Source: Comamonadaceae bacterium
GTDB lineage: Bacteria; Pseudomonadota; Gammaproteobacteria; Burkholderiales; Burkholderiaceae_C
Direction: 5' to 3'
Length of the DNA stretch: 64,000 nucleotides
NCBI GenBank assembly: GCA_947456305.1
Contig: CANGPN010000006.1
Location: forward strand, 88,269 to 152,268
In this document: one piece after another, positions 18,463-28,495 of the stretch
Numbering within the stretch: position 1 is the stretch's first letter
How the letters are laid out: each line of letters starts with the position of its first letter
Position numbers and translations under genes: made by a program
The notes under the pieces: model-generated
Told to the model about the DNA's origin: nothing
What the model saw: only the letters and a program-made list of their open reading frames with translations
Database searches by the model: none

Positions 18463-19476
18463 TCAGTCTTTGTCAAGCGCTACCAGGTTATTTACTAACG
18501 CGGTTTTGAAGCGATCAAAGTTTTGCATTTGCGGTGCATGACCTAAATCGGGGAACAGCACCAGTCGTGCGCCGGGAATGGTTTTGACGGCTTTGAGCGA
18601 CATGGCTCTGTAATTGCCCAGTTGCGATTTCAAAGGCTCTTGCACCAGGTCTTTGCCCAAAGCGGTGGTGTCTTTTACACCGATCATCAGCACAGTGGGT
18701 ACTTTAAGTTTCGCGAATTCGTGCAACACCGGTTGCTCAAAAATCATCTCATACACAAGCGCTGAATGCCGGGCGACGGTTTGCTTGCCCGGTCCGCGAA
18801 ACATGCCTGCAATCATTTGTACCCAGGGCTCATACTCGTCTTTCCATTCGCCGGCGTAGTAGTTGCTGCGTTCATAGTTACGCAGCCGCTCTTCGGTGAA
18901 TTCAAGCTCGCGCGCATACCATTGGTCAACGCTGAGCGACGGCACACCCAGTGCTTTCCAGTCCTCTAAACCCAGCGGGTTAACCATCACCAGTTGCGTG
19001 ACTTCTTGGGGAAACATCAAGGCGTAACGCGTGGCCAACATGCCGCCCATGGAGTGACCGATCACCGTGGCCTTGTCGATCTTCAATGACTTGAGCAATG
19101 CATGCGTGTTGTCGGCCAAGCCTGCAAAACTGTAGCTGTAGTTATCTGGCTTGGTGGATTTGCAAAAGCCGATCTGGTCGGGCACTATCACTCTGAAACC
19201 GGTTTGTTGCAACAACTGCGCGGTCTCATGCCAGGTGGCGGCGCAAAAGTTTTTCCCGTGCAGCAACACCACCGCATGGCCATTGGCCTGCTTGGGCTTG
19301 TAATCCATATAAGCCATGTGCATGGCTTGGTTTTGCGCTTTGAAATTGAAGCTTGCAACCGGCGCGGGATAGTCAAAACCTTCAAGCTCAGCGCCGTACA
19401 CAGCGGCATCCGCGTGTGCCGACAAAGCGGCGGTCATGCACAGTGAAGCGAATAGTTTTTTCATGGTGTGTGTCAT
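18463..19476 (-). CDS. Secreted alpha/beta hydrolase at the end of the urease operon
   Basis: This protein of about 337 residues has a signal peptide ([19 protein letters not shown]) and an alpha/beta hydrolase domain: [14 protein letters not shown], the nucleophile elbow GHSMGG, and a C-terminal DLGHAPQ with the catalytic His. The start codon at 19476 overlaps the ureG stop (ATGA), so it is translationally coupled to the urease genes; ATG at 19464 is an alternative giving a shorter n-region. It resembles proline iminopeptidase/epoxide-hydrolase-like proteins, and the substrate is unknown. It is not a standard urease component. Confidence 0.88.
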   Translation of the reverse strand: MTHTMKKLFASLCMTAALSAHADAAVYGAELEGFDYPAPVASFNFKAQNQAMHMAYMDYKPKQANGHAVVLLHGKNFCAATWHETAQLLQQTGFRVIVPDQIGFCKSTKPDNYSYSFAGLADNTHALLKSLKIDKATVIGHSMGGMLATRYALMFPQEVTQLVMVNPLGLEDWKALGVPSLSVDQWYARELEFTEERLRNYERSNYYAGEWKDEYEPWVQMIAGMFRGPGKQTVARHSALVYEMIFEQPVLHEFAKLKVPTVLMIGVKDTTALGKDLVQEPLKSQLGNYRAMSLKAVKTIPGARLVLFPDLGHAPQMQNFDRFKTALVNNLVALDKD

Positions 19477-20132
19477 GCGCGGAGCATGCCTTTGGTTTCA
19501 ATGAACGACACCACCGCATCCAAACCGCTGAGGGTTTTGAGATTGGTCATGACAAAGGGTTTGAGGCCTTGCGGACCGCTGCGCATGCGCTCGGTGTCTG
19601 ACTTCATCACCTCCAAGTTGGCGCCGACGTGCGGGGCCAAATCGGTTTTGTTGATGATGAACAAATCGCTTTTAGTGATGCCGGGGCCGCCTTTGCGAGG
19701 GATTTTTTCTCCAGCGGCGACATCAATCACATAAATGGTGAGGTCGCTCAACTCCGGGCTGAAGGTGGCCGCTAAATTGTCACCGCCGCTTTCGATGAAC
19801 ACCACATCTGCGTCAGGAAATTTGTCCAGCATGCGGTCAATGGCTTCGAGGTTGATAGAGGCATCTTCACGAATGGCGGTGTGCGGACAACCGCCAGTTT
19901 CCACACCCATGATGCGCTCGGCAGGCAATGCGCCGCTGACGGTCAACAAGCGTTGGTCTTCTTTGGTGTAGATGTCATTCGTGATGGCGATCAAATCGTA
20001 GTTGTCGCGCATGGCTTTGCACAGCATTTCCAGCAAAGTGGTTTTACCGGAGCCCACCGGGCCGCCGATACCGACGCGCAATGGCGGGAGTTTTTTATGG
20101 CGGTTGGGAATGTGATGAAGTGGTGTGCTCAT
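19473..20132 (-). CDS. ureG: Urease accessory GTPase UreG
   Basis: This 219-residue SIMIBI-class GTPase has the P-loop [14 protein letters not shown] (from residue 24), the CPH nickel-binding motif in [15 protein letters not shown], an [16 protein letters not shown] switch and an [11 protein letters not shown] guanine-specificity motif. UreG delivers Ni2+ to apo-urease with UreD, UreF and UreE. It overlaps ureF by four bases and the downstream hydrolase by the ATGA stop/start. Confidence 0.97.
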   Translation of the reverse strand: MSTPLHHIPNRHKKLPPLRVGIGGPVGSGKTTLLEMLCKAMRDNYDLIAITNDIYTKEDQRLLTVSGALPAERIMGVETGGCPHTAIREDASINLEAIDRMLDKFPDADVVFIESGGDNLAATFSPELSDLTIYVIDVAAGEKIPRKGGPGITKSDLFIINKTDLAPHVGANLEVMKSDTERMRSGPQGLKPFVMTNLKTLSGLDAVVSFIETKGMLRA

Positions 20133-20830
20133 GATCTGAAAAGCCGGGAGTATTGTGTTTCGTGTCGCGCTGACAAAATGGCCAGACGCGGGTTAAAGGA
20201 TTGCTGTTGATTGTCAGGCACAGACAAGGCCTGCGCGACAGCAAGGGGTATTTCGGCGCTCAAGGCTGACAGCATGCGTTGGCCGCTGAGTTGCCCCAAT
20301 GGCACGGATTTGATAGCGGCTTGCACCATGTTTTCCGCCCAGGCAAACGCGCAGGTGAGCAGCCCTTCGTGTGCGTCAACCGCATGTGTGTTCAAAGCGA
20401 GTGCAAACACCAACGGCCAAGTAGGTGGCAAGCTCTCGCAAAACAGCATGTCTGCTTCATCTGCGGCCTGGTGGTTGCGCAACCAAATCAAGAGCGAACG
20501 CCCCATTTGCTCGGTTTGCAAACGCATCTCAAAGGTTTCGCGGGTTTGTATCACCCAGTCATTGAGTTGCTGCAAAGCGGCATTGTTATGAGTGCGCCAG
20601 GCTTTCATGGCTTGCGCGACCACGGGAAATTCGCTGCGGGCTTGCACCAAATGCAGTTGGTCTATCAACCAAAGTTGCGCTGAAGTTTCATCGGTGACCA
20701 GACCGTGTTCAACCGCTGCCTCCATGCCTTCTGAATACGAAAAACCGCCGACCGGCAAAGCGGGTGAGGCCAGTTGCATCAACCACAGCAAGCGGTGGGC
20801 AGGGTTCATGGCCGCTGTGGTGGCTGTCAT
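20129..20830 (-). CDS. ureF: Urease accessory protein UreF
   Basis: This 233-residue helical protein has the UreF signatures [32 protein letters not shown] near the start and [13 protein letters not shown] towards the end. UreF bridges UreD and UreG in the urease activation complex. Located between ureE (51 bases upstream) and ureG (4-base overlap). Confidence 0.96.
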   Translation of the reverse strand: MTATTAAMNPAHRLLWLMQLASPALPVGGFSYSEGMEAAVEHGLVTDETSAQLWLIDQLHLVQARSEFPVVAQAMKAWRTHNNAALQQLNDWVIQTRETFEMRLQTEQMGRSLLIWLRNHQAADEADMLFCESLPPTWPLVFALALNTHAVDAHEGLLTCAFAWAENMVQAAIKSVPLGQLSGQRMLSALSAEIPLAVAQALSVPDNQQQSFNPRLAILSARHETQYSRLFRS

Positions 20831-20881
20831 GGTGAATCTGCTGTTGAAATACTGTGCACTGGAAAAATCAATGAAGACTGG

Positions 20882-21493
20882 TCAGTGCGAATGGTCGTGG
20901 CCGCAGCCGGGGCCATGCACATGTGCTTGTGGCTCAGTATGGGTGTGATTGTGCTCATGCCCATGCTTTTGATCATGGGCGTGGCCGTGATCGTGAGAAT
21001 GACCGTGGTCATGGTGACCGTGACCTGCGTGCGCACTGTGTTCACCATACGCGCCGTTTTCCGGTTCAAACGATTCATCGACTGCCACAACGGTCATATG
21101 CATGTCGCGCAGCATGTCGGCCAGCACATGGTCGGGTTCGATTTTCAAATGGTCGGCTTGCAACTCGATGGGCACATGCCGGTTACCCAAGTGGTAGGCG
21201 GCGCGGGTTAAATCGAACACGCTGCCGTGGTCCGGGCAATGCGTGATACGCAACACGGGTTGCGGTGCAGCCAGCACCTTGAGCAATGAACCGTCTTCGC
21301 CCACCAGCACATCGCCGCCGCGCACCACTTGGCCGCGTTGCAAAAACACGCCCACGCTTTGGCCGTTGGAGTCGGTGGTTTCGAAGCGGCTTTTTTGTCG
21401 CACATCCCAGTCCAGCGTGACGCTGGCCGCGCGTTTGAGTAAGGCGTTGGCCAGACCTTGGCCTTGGCGTATGAGTTTGGAGTAATGAATCAT
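20882..21493 (-). CDS. ureE: Urease nickel metallochaperone UreE with long His-rich tail
   Basis: This 203-residue protein has the peptide-binding N-terminal domain and the UreE metal-binding core (YHLGNRHVPIEL, DHVLADMLR). It ends in an exceptionally His-rich tail of about 45 residues (HGHHDHGHSHDHGHAH, then further HEHNHTH repeats). UreE carries Ni2+ to UreG. The length of the His tail suggests a Ni storage role in addition to delivery. It lies 72 bases downstream of ureC. Confidence 0.96.
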   Translation of the reverse strand: MIHYSKLIRQGQGLANALLKRAASVTLDWDVRQKSRFETTDSNGQSVGVFLQRGQVVRGGDVLVGEDGSLLKVLAAPQPVLRITHCPDHGSVFDLTRAAYHLGNRHVPIELQADHLKIEPDHVLADMLRDMHMTVVAVDESFEPENGAYGEHSAHAGHGHHDHGHSHDHGHAHDQKHGHEHNHTHTEPQAHVHGPGCGHDHSH

Positions 21494-21565
21494 GAGCGAA
21501 TCAAAAGTTGCGTTCCAGTGATGCCGTTAGGCAAACCGTAACGGTACCACTGTTAATCCCTCTGG

Positions 21566-23311
21566 TTAAAACAGGAAATAGCGTTGCGCCATCGGCAGCA
21601 CGCTCGCAGGCTCGCAAGTCAACAACAAACCGTCAGCCCGCACCGCATAGGTTTGTGCATCGACTTCCATGCGTGGCGCGTAATCGTTGTGCAGCATGTG
21701 GCGTTTGCCTATGCCGCGAATATTTTTCACCGCGCTCAAAGTTTTGTGCAAACCAAAACGTTCACCAATACCAGCCGCCAATCCTGCTTGCGACACAAAG
21801 CTCAGCGACCCTCGGTGCAAAGCACCGCCAAAGGCACCAAACATCGGGCGGTAATGCACAGGCTGCGGTGTCGGAATGGACGCGTTCGGGTCGCCCATGG
21901 CTGCCATGGCGATGAAGCCGCCTTTCATGATGATGAAAGGTTTGACACCGAAGAACGCCGGTTTCCACAACACCAGATCGGCCCATTTGCCAACCTCTAT
22001 GCTGCCCACTTCGTGGCTGATGCCGTGTGCAATGGCCGGGTTGATGGCGAGTTTGGACACATAGCGTTTGACCCGCGCGTTGTCGTGGCGGTCAGTGTCG
22101 CCGGGCAAGGGTCCGCGTTGTTGCTTCATCTTGTGTGCGGTTTGCCAGCAGCGCATGATGACCTCGCCGACACGGCCCATGGCTTGGCTGTCTGAGCTGA
22201 ACATGCTGATCGCGCCCAGGTCGTGCAGTATGTCTTCGGCTGCAATGGTTTCGCGGCGTATGCGGCTTTCGGCAAACGCCAAATCTTCGGCAATAGACGG
22301 GTCCAAGTGGTGACACACCATCAGCATGTCCACGTGTTCATCCAAAGTGTTGATGGTGTAGGGCCGCGTCGGGTTGGTGGAAGACGGCAGCACATTGGCT
22401 TCGCCCACCACTTTCAAAATATCCGGTGCATGACCGCCGCCTGCGCCTTCGGTGTGGAAGGTGTGGATGGTGCGGCCTTTGAACGCGGCAATCGTGTCTT
22501 CGACAAAACCGGATTCATTCAGCGTGTCGGTGTGAATTGCGACTTGTGTGTCCGTGTCTTCAGCCACGTTCAAACAGTTGTCGATGGCCGCAGGCGTGGT
22601 GCCCCAGTCTTCGTGCAGTTTGAGGCCGATGGCACCGGCGTTGATTTGTTCGTGCAATGCATTTGGTAAAGACGCATTGCCTTTACCCAAGAAACCCAAA
22701 TTCATAGGAAACGCATCAGCGGCTTGCAGCATGCGCTCTAAGTTCCAAGGCCCCGGCGTGCAAGTAGTAGCGAAGGTGCCCGTGGCCGGTCCTGTGCCAC
22801 CGCCGAGCATGGTGGTCACACCACTGGCCAGCGCTTCTTCAATTTGTTGTGGCGCGATGAAATGGATGTGGGTGTCAATCGCGCCGGCAGTCACGATCAT
22901 GCCTTCGCAAGAAATGATTTCTGTGCCCGGGCCGATGACGATGTCGACACCGGGTTGGGTGTCCGGGTTACCCGCTTTGCCAATGGCGGCGATGCGTGAG
23001 TTTTTGATGCCTATGTCGGCTTTGACAATGCCCCAGTGGTCGATGATGAGCGCGCTGGTCAACACCGCGTCCATGGCACCACCGGCTTGTGCACCAGTGC
23101 CCAGTGGGCCGTTGCGGGTACGCTGCGATTGCGCCATGCCGTCGCGTATGGTTTTGCCGCCGCCGAATTTCACTTCCTCGCCATAACTGCCTGCACGCAA
23201 GGTGTAATCGTCTTCCACTTCAATGATGAGATCGGTGTCTGCCAATCGCACCCGGTCGCCGACAGTCGGGCCGAACATTTCTGCATACGCGCGTTTTTCA
23301 ATTTGTGCCAT
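21566..23311 (-). CDS. ureC: Urease alpha subunit
   Basis: This 581-residue catalytic subunit has all key residues: HIH at 148-150, the carbamylated Lys at about 231 in [12 protein letters not shown], Ni-ligand His at about 260 and 286 ([26 protein letters not shown]), the flap His at about 334 (MVCHHLDPS) and Asp at about 374 (SSDSQAMGR). It hydrolyses urea to ammonia and carbamate in the cytoplasm. ATG at 23311 overlaps the ureB stop by one base (TGATG); a GTG one codon earlier is less likely. Confidence 0.98.
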   Translation of the reverse strand: MAQIEKRAYAEMFGPTVGDRVRLADTDLIIEVEDDYTLRAGSYGEEVKFGGGKTIRDGMAQSQRTRNGPLGTGAQAGGAMDAVLTSALIIDHWGIVKADIGIKNSRIAAIGKAGNPDTQPGVDIVIGPGTEIISCEGMIVTAGAIDTHIHFIAPQQIEEALASGVTTMLGGGTGPATGTFATTCTPGPWNLERMLQAADAFPMNLGFLGKGNASLPNALHEQINAGAIGLKLHEDWGTTPAAIDNCLNVAEDTDTQVAIHTDTLNESGFVEDTIAAFKGRTIHTFHTEGAGGGHAPDILKVVGEANVLPSSTNPTRPYTINTLDEHVDMLMVCHHLDPSIAEDLAFAESRIRRETIAAEDILHDLGAISMFSSDSQAMGRVGEVIMRCWQTAHKMKQQRGPLPGDTDRHDNARVKRYVSKLAINPAIAHGISHEVGSIEVGKWADLVLWKPAFFGVKPFIIMKGGFIAMAAMGDPNASIPTPQPVHYRPMFGAFGGALHRGSLSFVSQAGLAAGIGERFGLHKTLSAVKNIRGIGKRHMLHNDYAPRMEVDAQTYAVRADGLLLTCEPASVLPMAQRYFLF

Positions 23312-23637
23312 CACTTGGCCCCTTTCAATCCGCCTTGCACGTCGCCGCGAAAACCGTAAATCTGTCTGTCACCCGCATAGTCCACCAACTCAACGGTGCG
23401 TTCCTGGCCCGGCTCGAAACGCACGGCGGTGCCTGAAGCAATATTCAAACGCATGCCGGTGGCTTTTTCGCGATCGAAATGCAAACCATGGTTGGTTTCG
23501 GCAAAGTGGTAGTGCGAACCGACTTGTATAGGACGGTCGCCTGCGTTTTTCACCAGCAGGGTGCAAGTACGGCGTCCCACATTCAACGCATGTTGACCGG
23601 CGTCTATGAACATCTCGCCTGGAATCATGCGGCTCAT
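23311..23637 (-). CDS. ureB: Urease beta subunit
   Basis: This 108-residue subunit starts [13 protein letters not shown] and contains [18 protein letters not shown] and [17 protein letters not shown], all canonical UreB. ATG at 23637 overlaps the stop codon of the small membrane protein gene upstream (ATGA); the internal ATG at 23628 would give the shorter MIPGE start seen in many species. Part of the ureA-(small ORF)-ureB-ureC operon. Confidence 0.96.
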   Translation of the reverse strand: MSRMIPGEMFIDAGQHALNVGRRTCTLLVKNAGDRPIQVGSHYHFAETNHGLHFDREKATGMRLNIASGTAVRFEPGQERTVELVDYAGDRQIYGFRGDVQGGLKGAK

Positions 23638-23795
23638 TTGCGTGTTTCCCACCAAATGCCAGCCAACACCACGGCCAGTACCAATAGACCGAACAAATCA
23701 GACGCATGTGAGTGCGGTGATGCTTCTCCATGGCCGGGATGGGCCATGACTTGAGAACCTAAGCATGCGCACAGCACTAAAAATGATTTCAACAT
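23634..23795 (-). CDS. 53-residue His-rich membrane protein between ureA and ureB
   Basis: This small open frame translates as a signal-like hydrophobic start ([16 protein letters not shown]), a His-rich segment [15 protein letters not shown], one membrane helix ([16 protein letters not shown]) and a basic end WETRK. ATG at 23795 lies 17 bases behind the ureA stop and is preceded by an AGGAG-type site; its TGA overlaps the ureB start (ATGA). Placement and coupling argue strongly that it is real. The AHPGHGE motif after the signal is reminiscent of HupE/UreJ nickel permeases, so it may be a shrunken relative or a Ni-handling microprotein. Function not established. Confidence 0.72.
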   Translation of the reverse strand: MLKSFLVLCACLGSQVMAHPGHGEASPHSHASDLFGLLVLAVVLAGIWWETRK

Positions 23796-23812
23796 GGTGA
23801 ACTCCTGTGTAT

Positions 23813-24115
23813 TTAAATAATCGGCTGATGGACGGTGACCAGCTTGGTGCCGTCCGGGAAAGTGGCTTCGACTTGTATGTCGGGGATCATTTCTGCAATG
23901 CCATCCATTACATCGGAACGCGTCAATATGTTGCGGCCTTCACTCATGAGTTGCGCCACGGTTTTACCGTCGCGTGCACCTTCCATCACCGCCGCGCTGA
24001 TGAAAGCCACCGCTTCCGGGTAATTGAGTTTCAAGCCTCTGGCCTTGCGGCGTTCGGCCAGCAGCGCTGCGGTGAATATCAACAGCTTGTCTTTTTCGCG
24101 GGGCGTGAGTTCCAT
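23813..24115 (-). CDS. ureA: Urease gamma subunit
   Basis: This 100-residue subunit starts with the invariant [35 protein letters not shown] and ends VTVHQPI. First gene of the urease operon; the upstream intergenic region holds a candidate sigma54 promoter on this strand and NtrC-like sites. UreA forms the structural trimer (UreABC)3 with UreB and UreC. Confidence 0.98.
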   Translation of the reverse strand: MELTPREKDKLLIFTAALLAERRKARGLKLNYPEAVAFISAAVMEGARDGKTVAQLMSEGRNILTRSDVMDGIAEMIPDIQVEATFPDGTKLVTVHQPII

Positions 24116-24159
24116 GGTGTGGGCGTGATGTGTGGGTCAATGAACAGGCTTGATTGTGA

Positions 24160-24176
24160 TGCAAATGCCATGCCTT
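24160..24176 (-). promoter_or_regulatory. Candidate sigma54 promoter of the urease operon
   Basis: Read on the minus strand the bases give AAGGCATGGCATTTGCA, with GG and GC separated by 10 bases as required for -24/-12 elements. The match to TGGCAC-N5-TTGCA is good but not perfect. The predicted transcription start would be near 24148, about 33 bases before ureA. Confidence 0.55.
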
Positions 24177-24193
24177 AGGGCGTCAATCAGCAT

Positions 24194-24232
24194 GCACCAT
24201 ATTGGCGAACCTGTGTCGCATGAAATTGGTGC
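24194..24232. promoter_or_regulatory. Two NtrC-like binding sites in the ure-urt intergenic region
   Basis: GCACCATATTGGCGA (24194-24208) and GCATGAAATTGGTGC (24218-24232) fit the NtrC consensus GCACCA-N3-TGGTGC, each with one near-perfect half, and have centres 24 bases apart. Further GGTGC and TGCACC half sites lie at 24260-24273. They sit about 130-150 bases upstream of the urtA start site, a normal enhancer distance, and would also serve the divergent urease promoter. Confidence 0.62.
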
Positions 24233-24326
24233 ATATCTTGGCGCGGAGTGTATTGACTTGGTGCGGATGCACCCTAAATAAAGGCATTATTTCCATTCAA
24301 TTGCAAAGGATGGTTGATTTAGATGG

Positions 24327-24344
24327 TTGGCACAAGGCTTGCAA
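24327..24344 (+). promoter_or_regulatory. Sigma54 promoter of urtABCDE
   Basis: TTGGCACAAGGCTTGCAA matches the sigma54 -24/-12 consensus (TGGCAC-N5-TTGCA) essentially perfectly, with GG and GC separated by 10 bases. The expected start of transcription is about 24354, 56 bases before urtA. NtrC-like sites upstream indicate nitrogen-limitation control. Confidence 0.82.
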
Positions 24345-24409
24345 AGGTGGATGGCGCAGCCCACAAGGCGCGTTTCTTCTAACCCTCGTATTGATTTGGA
24401 GTTCTTCGC

Positions 24410-25681
24410 ATGTTTAACCGTCGCTTTCATTTGAAAACCCTGGTCGCTGCAGCAGCAGTTGCTAGCGGCTCTTTGTACATGACCGCAGTCCAAGCCGCTG
24501 ACACCATCAAAGTCGGCGTGTTGCACAGCCTCTCCGGCACCATGGCCATTTCCGAGACTGTGTTGAAAGACACCGTGCTCATGGCCATCGACGAAATCAA
24601 CGCCAAAGGCGGTGTGCTCGGTAAAAAGCTTGAGCCAGTGGTGGTTGACCCTGCGTCTAACTGGCCTTTGTTTGCTGAAAAAACCAAGCAGTTGCTCGGT
24701 CAAGACAAAGTGGCAGTGATCTTCGGTTGCTGGACTTCAGTGTCACGCAAATCGGTGTTGCCAGTGGTTGAAGAAATGAACGGCTTGCTGTTCTATCCCG
24801 TTCAATACGAAGGCGAAGAGCTGTCAAAGAACGTGTTCTACACAGGTGCAGCTCCTAACCAGCAAGCAATTCCTGCGGTTGACTATTTGATGAGCAAAGA
24901 CGGCGGCTCTGCCAAGCGTTGGGTGCTGCTCGGTACAGACTATGTGTACCCACGTACCACCAATAAAATTTTGCGCGCATACCTGATCAGCAAAGGCGTG
25001 AAAGAGTCTGACATCGACGAGAAATACACACCGTTTGGTCACTCCGATTACCAAACCATCGTGGCTGATATCAAGAAATTTTCTACCGGCGGCAAAACTG
25101 CTGTGGTCTCCACCATCAACGGTGACTCCAACGTTCCTTTCTACAAAGAATTGGGCAACGCCGGTTTGAAAGCCAAAGACGTGCCTGTGGTTGCTTTCTC
25201 TGTGGGTGAAGAAGAATTGCGCGGCGTGGACACCAAGCCTTTGGTCGGTCACTTGGCTGCATGGAATTACTTCCAATCCATCAAGAACCCAACCAACGAT
25301 GCATTCATCAAAAAATGGTCTGACTACGCCAAAGCCAAAGGCATTGCCGGTCACAAAGACAAGCCTTTGACCAATGACCCGATGGAAGCCACTTACATCG
25401 GTATCAATATGTGGAAGCAAGCGGTTGAAAAAGCCAAGTCCACCGATGTTGACAAAGTCATCGCAGCCATGGCTGGTCAAACCTTCAAAGCACCTAGCGG
25501 CATCACCAGCAAGATGGATGAGAAAAACCACCACTTGCACAAGTCGGTGTTCATTGGCGAAATCAAAGCTGACGGTCAGTTCAACGTGGTTTGGAAAACA
25601 GATAAACCTGTCAAAGCCAAGCCTTGGAGCCCGTACATCCCTGGCAACGATGTCAAACCTGACGAACCTGTCAAGAAGTAA
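24410..25681 (+). CDS. urtA: Urea ABC transporter substrate-binding protein
   Basis: This 423-residue periplasmic protein has a signal (about residues 1-29, ending VQAADT) and the UrtA-type Leu/Ile/Val-binding fold: IKVGVLHSLSGTMAISE, FGCWTSVSRKSVLPVVEE, LLFYPVQYEGEE and GTDYVYPRTTNKI. These mark the urea/short-amide subgroup. It captures urea for the UrtBCDE importer. It is preceded by a clear sigma54 promoter and followed by urtB after 107 bases. Confidence 0.96.
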   Translation: MFNRRFHLKTLVAAAAVASGSLYMTAVQAADTIKVGVLHSLSGTMAISETVLKDTVLMAIDEINAKGGVLGKKLEPVVVDPASNWPLFAEKTKQLLGQDKVAVIFGCWTSVSRKSVLPVVEEMNGLLFYPVQYEGEELSKNVFYTGAAPNQQAIPAVDYLMSKDGGSAKRWVLLGTDYVYPRTTNKILRAYLISKGVKESDIDEKYTPFGHSDYQTIVADIKKFSTGGKTAVVSTINGDSNVPFYKELGNAGLKAKDVPVVAFSVGEEELRGVDTKPLVGHLAAWNYFQSIKNPTNDAFIKKWSDYAKAKGIAGHKDKPLTNDPMEATYIGINMWKQAVEKAKSTDVDKVIAAMAGQTFKAPSGITSKMDEKNHHLHKSVFIGEIKADGQFNVVWKTDKPVKAKPWSPYIPGNDVKPDEPVKK

Positions 25682-25788
25682 TTCGAGAGGGACAGCATTG
25701 ACTGCGCAAGCGGTCAATGCCGGATGCGAAACACGAGGGGGAGGGCGCAAGTCACTCCCCCTTTTGATGAACAGCGAGAAGAGCAGGT

Positions 25789-27369
25789 ATGAAAGCGATA
25801 GCTTTATTTTTAGCAGCGTGCGTGAATATGTGTAGCCTGGGTTCAGCGCATGCATTGACACCACAGCAAGTGCATGACATCGTCACAGGTGAAACCGATG
25901 CGCGCATTGAAAGTCTGCAAAAAGCATTGGCACAGGCTGATGCACAGACGGCCGTATTTTTACAAGCCTTGGCTGACGATGTCGTATTCGTTGCAGGCGA
26001 TCAGGTGTTGATCGTGCGCGACGGCAAAGGCATTGAGCCTGCCACTGGCAATGCCATCGCAGTTCCTGCGAATGCAGAAAGCGTAGTCAGCAACAACCGC
26101 ATGCGCGGTGAAATCGATTCGGCATTGGCCGCGCTGCAATTGCTCAGCCCGGACGATGCGCTGCGTATGAAAGCGGCCCAGGCTTTGGTGTCAGAGCCGG
26201 ATCCGAGCAAAAAACCGCTGCTGGAAAAAGCCATTGCAGTAGAAAAAAATTCAGCCATCAGTCAGTTGTTGCTGTTGGCGCAGGCGGCGATTGATATCAC
26301 CAGCACAGATGCAGCCGTGCGTTTGGCGGCAGCCAAGGCCTTGGGTAACAGCAAAACCCCGAATACGCAGCTGTTGTTGAACCAACAAATGACGCAAGAA
26401 ACCGACCCCGGGGTGAGAGCGCAGATGCAAGCTTCGTTGTCCGAAATCAAATCTGCATTGGCATGGGGCGAGCGGCTCGGTGCGCTGTTCACCGGATTGA
26501 GTTTGGGCTCGATTTTGTTACTCGTGGCCCTCGGTCTGGCCATCACTTACGGTTTGATGGGCGTGATCAACATGGCCCACGGCGAGTTGATGATGGTCGG
26601 CGCCTATGCCACTTATGTGGTGCAAGCATTTTTTCGCAAACACATGGGCGGTGCATTTGATTACTACCTGGTGGCTGCATTGCCGATTGCGTTTTTGTCT
26701 GCGGCATTGGTGGGTGCATTGCTTGAGCGTGCGGTGTTGCGGCATTTGTATGGCAGACCTTTGGAAACTTTATTGGCCACCTGGGGCATCAGTTTGATAT
26801 TGATGCAAACCGTGCGCACTCTGTTTGGTGCGCAAAACGTGGCGGTGGAAAACCCGTCATGGATGAGCGGAGGTGTTCAAGTGTTGGTGAATCTGAGTTT
26901 GCCTTGGAACCGCTTGTTGATTGTGGTGTTTGCTTTGCTGGTGCTCGCAGGCGTGGCCTTGTTGATCAGCCAGACACGCTTGGGTTTGTTTGTGCGAGGC
27001 GTGACACAAAACCGCGCCATGGCTTCGTGCATGGGCGTGAACACTGCGCGCATTGACACCTACGCATTCGCATTAGGCTCTGGCATTGCGGGCTTGGCCG
27101 GTTGTGCGCTGAGCCAGATCGGCAACGTCGGTCCCGACTTGGGTCAAGGCTACATCGTGGATGCGTTCATGGTGGTGGTTTTGGGCGGTGTCGGTCAATT
27201 GGCGGGCACTGTGTATGCAGCGCTGGGTTTGGGCGTGTTGAATAAGTTGTTAGAAGGTTGGACCGGGGCAGTGCTGGCGAAAATCGCCGTGCTGGTGTTC
27301 ATCATCATCTTCATCCAAAAGAGACCGCAAGGTTTGTTTGCGATGAAGGGCCGCAGTGCGGAGGCATGA
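25789..27369 (+). CDS. urtB: Urea ABC transporter permease UrtB
   Basis: This 526-residue protein has a signal-like N-terminus, a periplasmic helical region of about 200 residues (HEAT-like Ala/Leu repeats) and a LivH-type permease domain (LGLAITYGLMGVINMAHGELMMVGAYATYVVQ). The N-terminal extension is typical of UrtB in Proteobacteria. It pairs with UrtC in the membrane. Its 3' end precedes the urtC start by one base. Confidence 0.95.
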   Translation: MKAIALFLAACVNMCSLGSAHALTPQQVHDIVTGETDARIESLQKALAQADAQTAVFLQALADDVVFVAGDQVLIVRDGKGIEPATGNAIAVPANAESVVSNNRMRGEIDSALAALQLLSPDDALRMKAAQALVSEPDPSKKPLLEKAIAVEKNSAISQLLLLAQAAIDITSTDAAVRLAAAKALGNSKTPNTQLLLNQQMTQETDPGVRAQMQASLSEIKSALAWGERLGALFTGLSLGSILLLVALGLAITYGLMGVINMAHGELMMVGAYATYVVQAFFRKHMGGAFDYYLVAALPIAFLSAALVGALLERAVLRHLYGRPLETLLATWGISLILMQTVRTLFGAQNVAVENPSWMSGGVQVLVNLSLPWNRLLIVVFALLVLAGVALLISQTRLGLFVRGVTQNRAMASCMGVNTARIDTYAFALGSGIAGLAGCALSQIGNVGPDLGQGYIVDAFMVVVLGGVGQLAGTVYAALGLGVLNKLLEGWTGAVLAKIAVLVFIIIFIQKRPQGLFAMKGRSAEA

Positions 27370-27370
27370 C

Positions 27371-28495
27371 ATGAACCAGATTCAATTACCTCAAGCGCCT
27401 CGTTTGTTGTCTCCGTTGGGCTGGACCGTGTTCTTAGCTTTGCTGTTGTGCGTGGGTTTGCTTGTGCCCGCGCTCAATCTGTGGTTGCCGGTGTCCCATC
27501 CACTGCACATGAGCGATTTCGCTGTCTCGCTGGTTGGAAAAATCATGTGCTACGCCATTTGCGCATTGGCCATGGATTTGATCTGGGGTTACACCGGCAT
27601 TTTGTCTTTGGGCCACGGCTTGTTTTTTGCGTTGGGTGGTTACGCCATGGGCATGTATTTGATGCGCCAGATCGGCACCGACGGCAATTACAAATCCGAG
27701 TTACCTGACTTCATGGTGTTCCTCGATTGGAAAACCTTGCCCTGGCATTGGTACTTCAGCGACAGCTTCATCGCCACGTTGTTGCTGGTAGTGTTGGCCC
27801 CGGGGCTGCTTGCTTTGGTGTTTGGTTACTTTGCATTCCGCTCGCGCATCAAAGGCGTGTATTTCTCCATCATCACCCAGGCCATGACGTTCGCTTTCAT
27901 GTTGCTGTTTTTCCGCAATGAAACAGGCTTTGGCGGTAACAACGGCTTCACCGATTTCAAACGCATATTGGGCGCGCCTATAGCCACACCGAACATGCGC
28001 ATGCTGTTGTTCGTGTTAACTGGTGCTTGTTTGCTCGGCTGTTATTTGGCGGCGCGCTGGCTGGTGCAAAGCAAATACGGCCGTGTGTTGCAAGCCATTC
28101 GCGATGCTGAAAGCCGGGTCATGTTTTCGGGCTACTCACCATTGCCTTACAAACTCAGCATCTGGGTGATTTCAGCGGTGATGTGTGGCATTGCCGGTGC
28201 GCTGTATGTGCCGCAGGTAGGCATCATCAACCCGAGTGAAATGAGTCCTGCCAACTCGATTGAGATTGCAGTTTGGGCGGCGGTCGGCGGACGCGCGAGT
28301 TTGATAGGCCCGATCGTCGGCGCATTCATGGTCAACGGGGCCAAGAGTTGGTTAACTGTGGTCGCACCCGAATATTGGTTGTATGTGCTGGGCGCTTTGT
28401 TCATTGCTGTCACCTTGTACATGCCGCAAGGCGTGGTCGGATTACTGGGCAATCTGAAAAAAAGAATCAGTTCGAGTAAAGGGGATTCCGTATGA
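27371..28495 (+). CDS. urtC: Urea ABC transporter permease UrtC
   Basis: This 374-residue LivM-type permease contains AMDLIWGYTGILSLGHGLFFALGGYAMGMYL and AIRDAESRVMFSGYSPLPYKLSIWVISA. GGAGG at 27360-27364 lies at ideal distance from the ATG at 27371, so this start is preferred over the frame start at 27356. It overlaps urtD by four bases. Confidence 0.96.
   Translation: MNQIQLPQAPRLLSPLGWTVFLALLLCVGLLVPALNLWLPVSHPLHMSDFAVSLVGKIMCYAICALAMDLIWGYTGILSLGHGLFFALGGYAMGMYLMRQIGTDGNYKSELPDFMVFLDWKTLPWHWYFSDSFIATLLLVVLAPGLLALVFGYFAFRSRIKGVYFSIITQAMTFAFMLLFFRNETGFGGNNGFTDFKRILGAPIATPNMRMLLFVLTGACLLGCYLAARWLVQSKYGRVLQAIRDAESRVMFSGYSPLPYKLSIWVISAVMCGIAGALYVPQVGIINPSEMSPANSIEIAVWAAVGGRASLIGPIVGAFMVNGAKSWLTVVAPEYWLYVLGALFIAVTLYMPQGVVGLLGNLKKRISSSKGDSV

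Noticed and set aside
24824..25864. 346-residue open frame antisense to urtA
   Set aside because: It is the shadow of urtA on the opposite strand; the urtA protein is conserved and the antisense protein has no recognisable motif or ribosome binding site.
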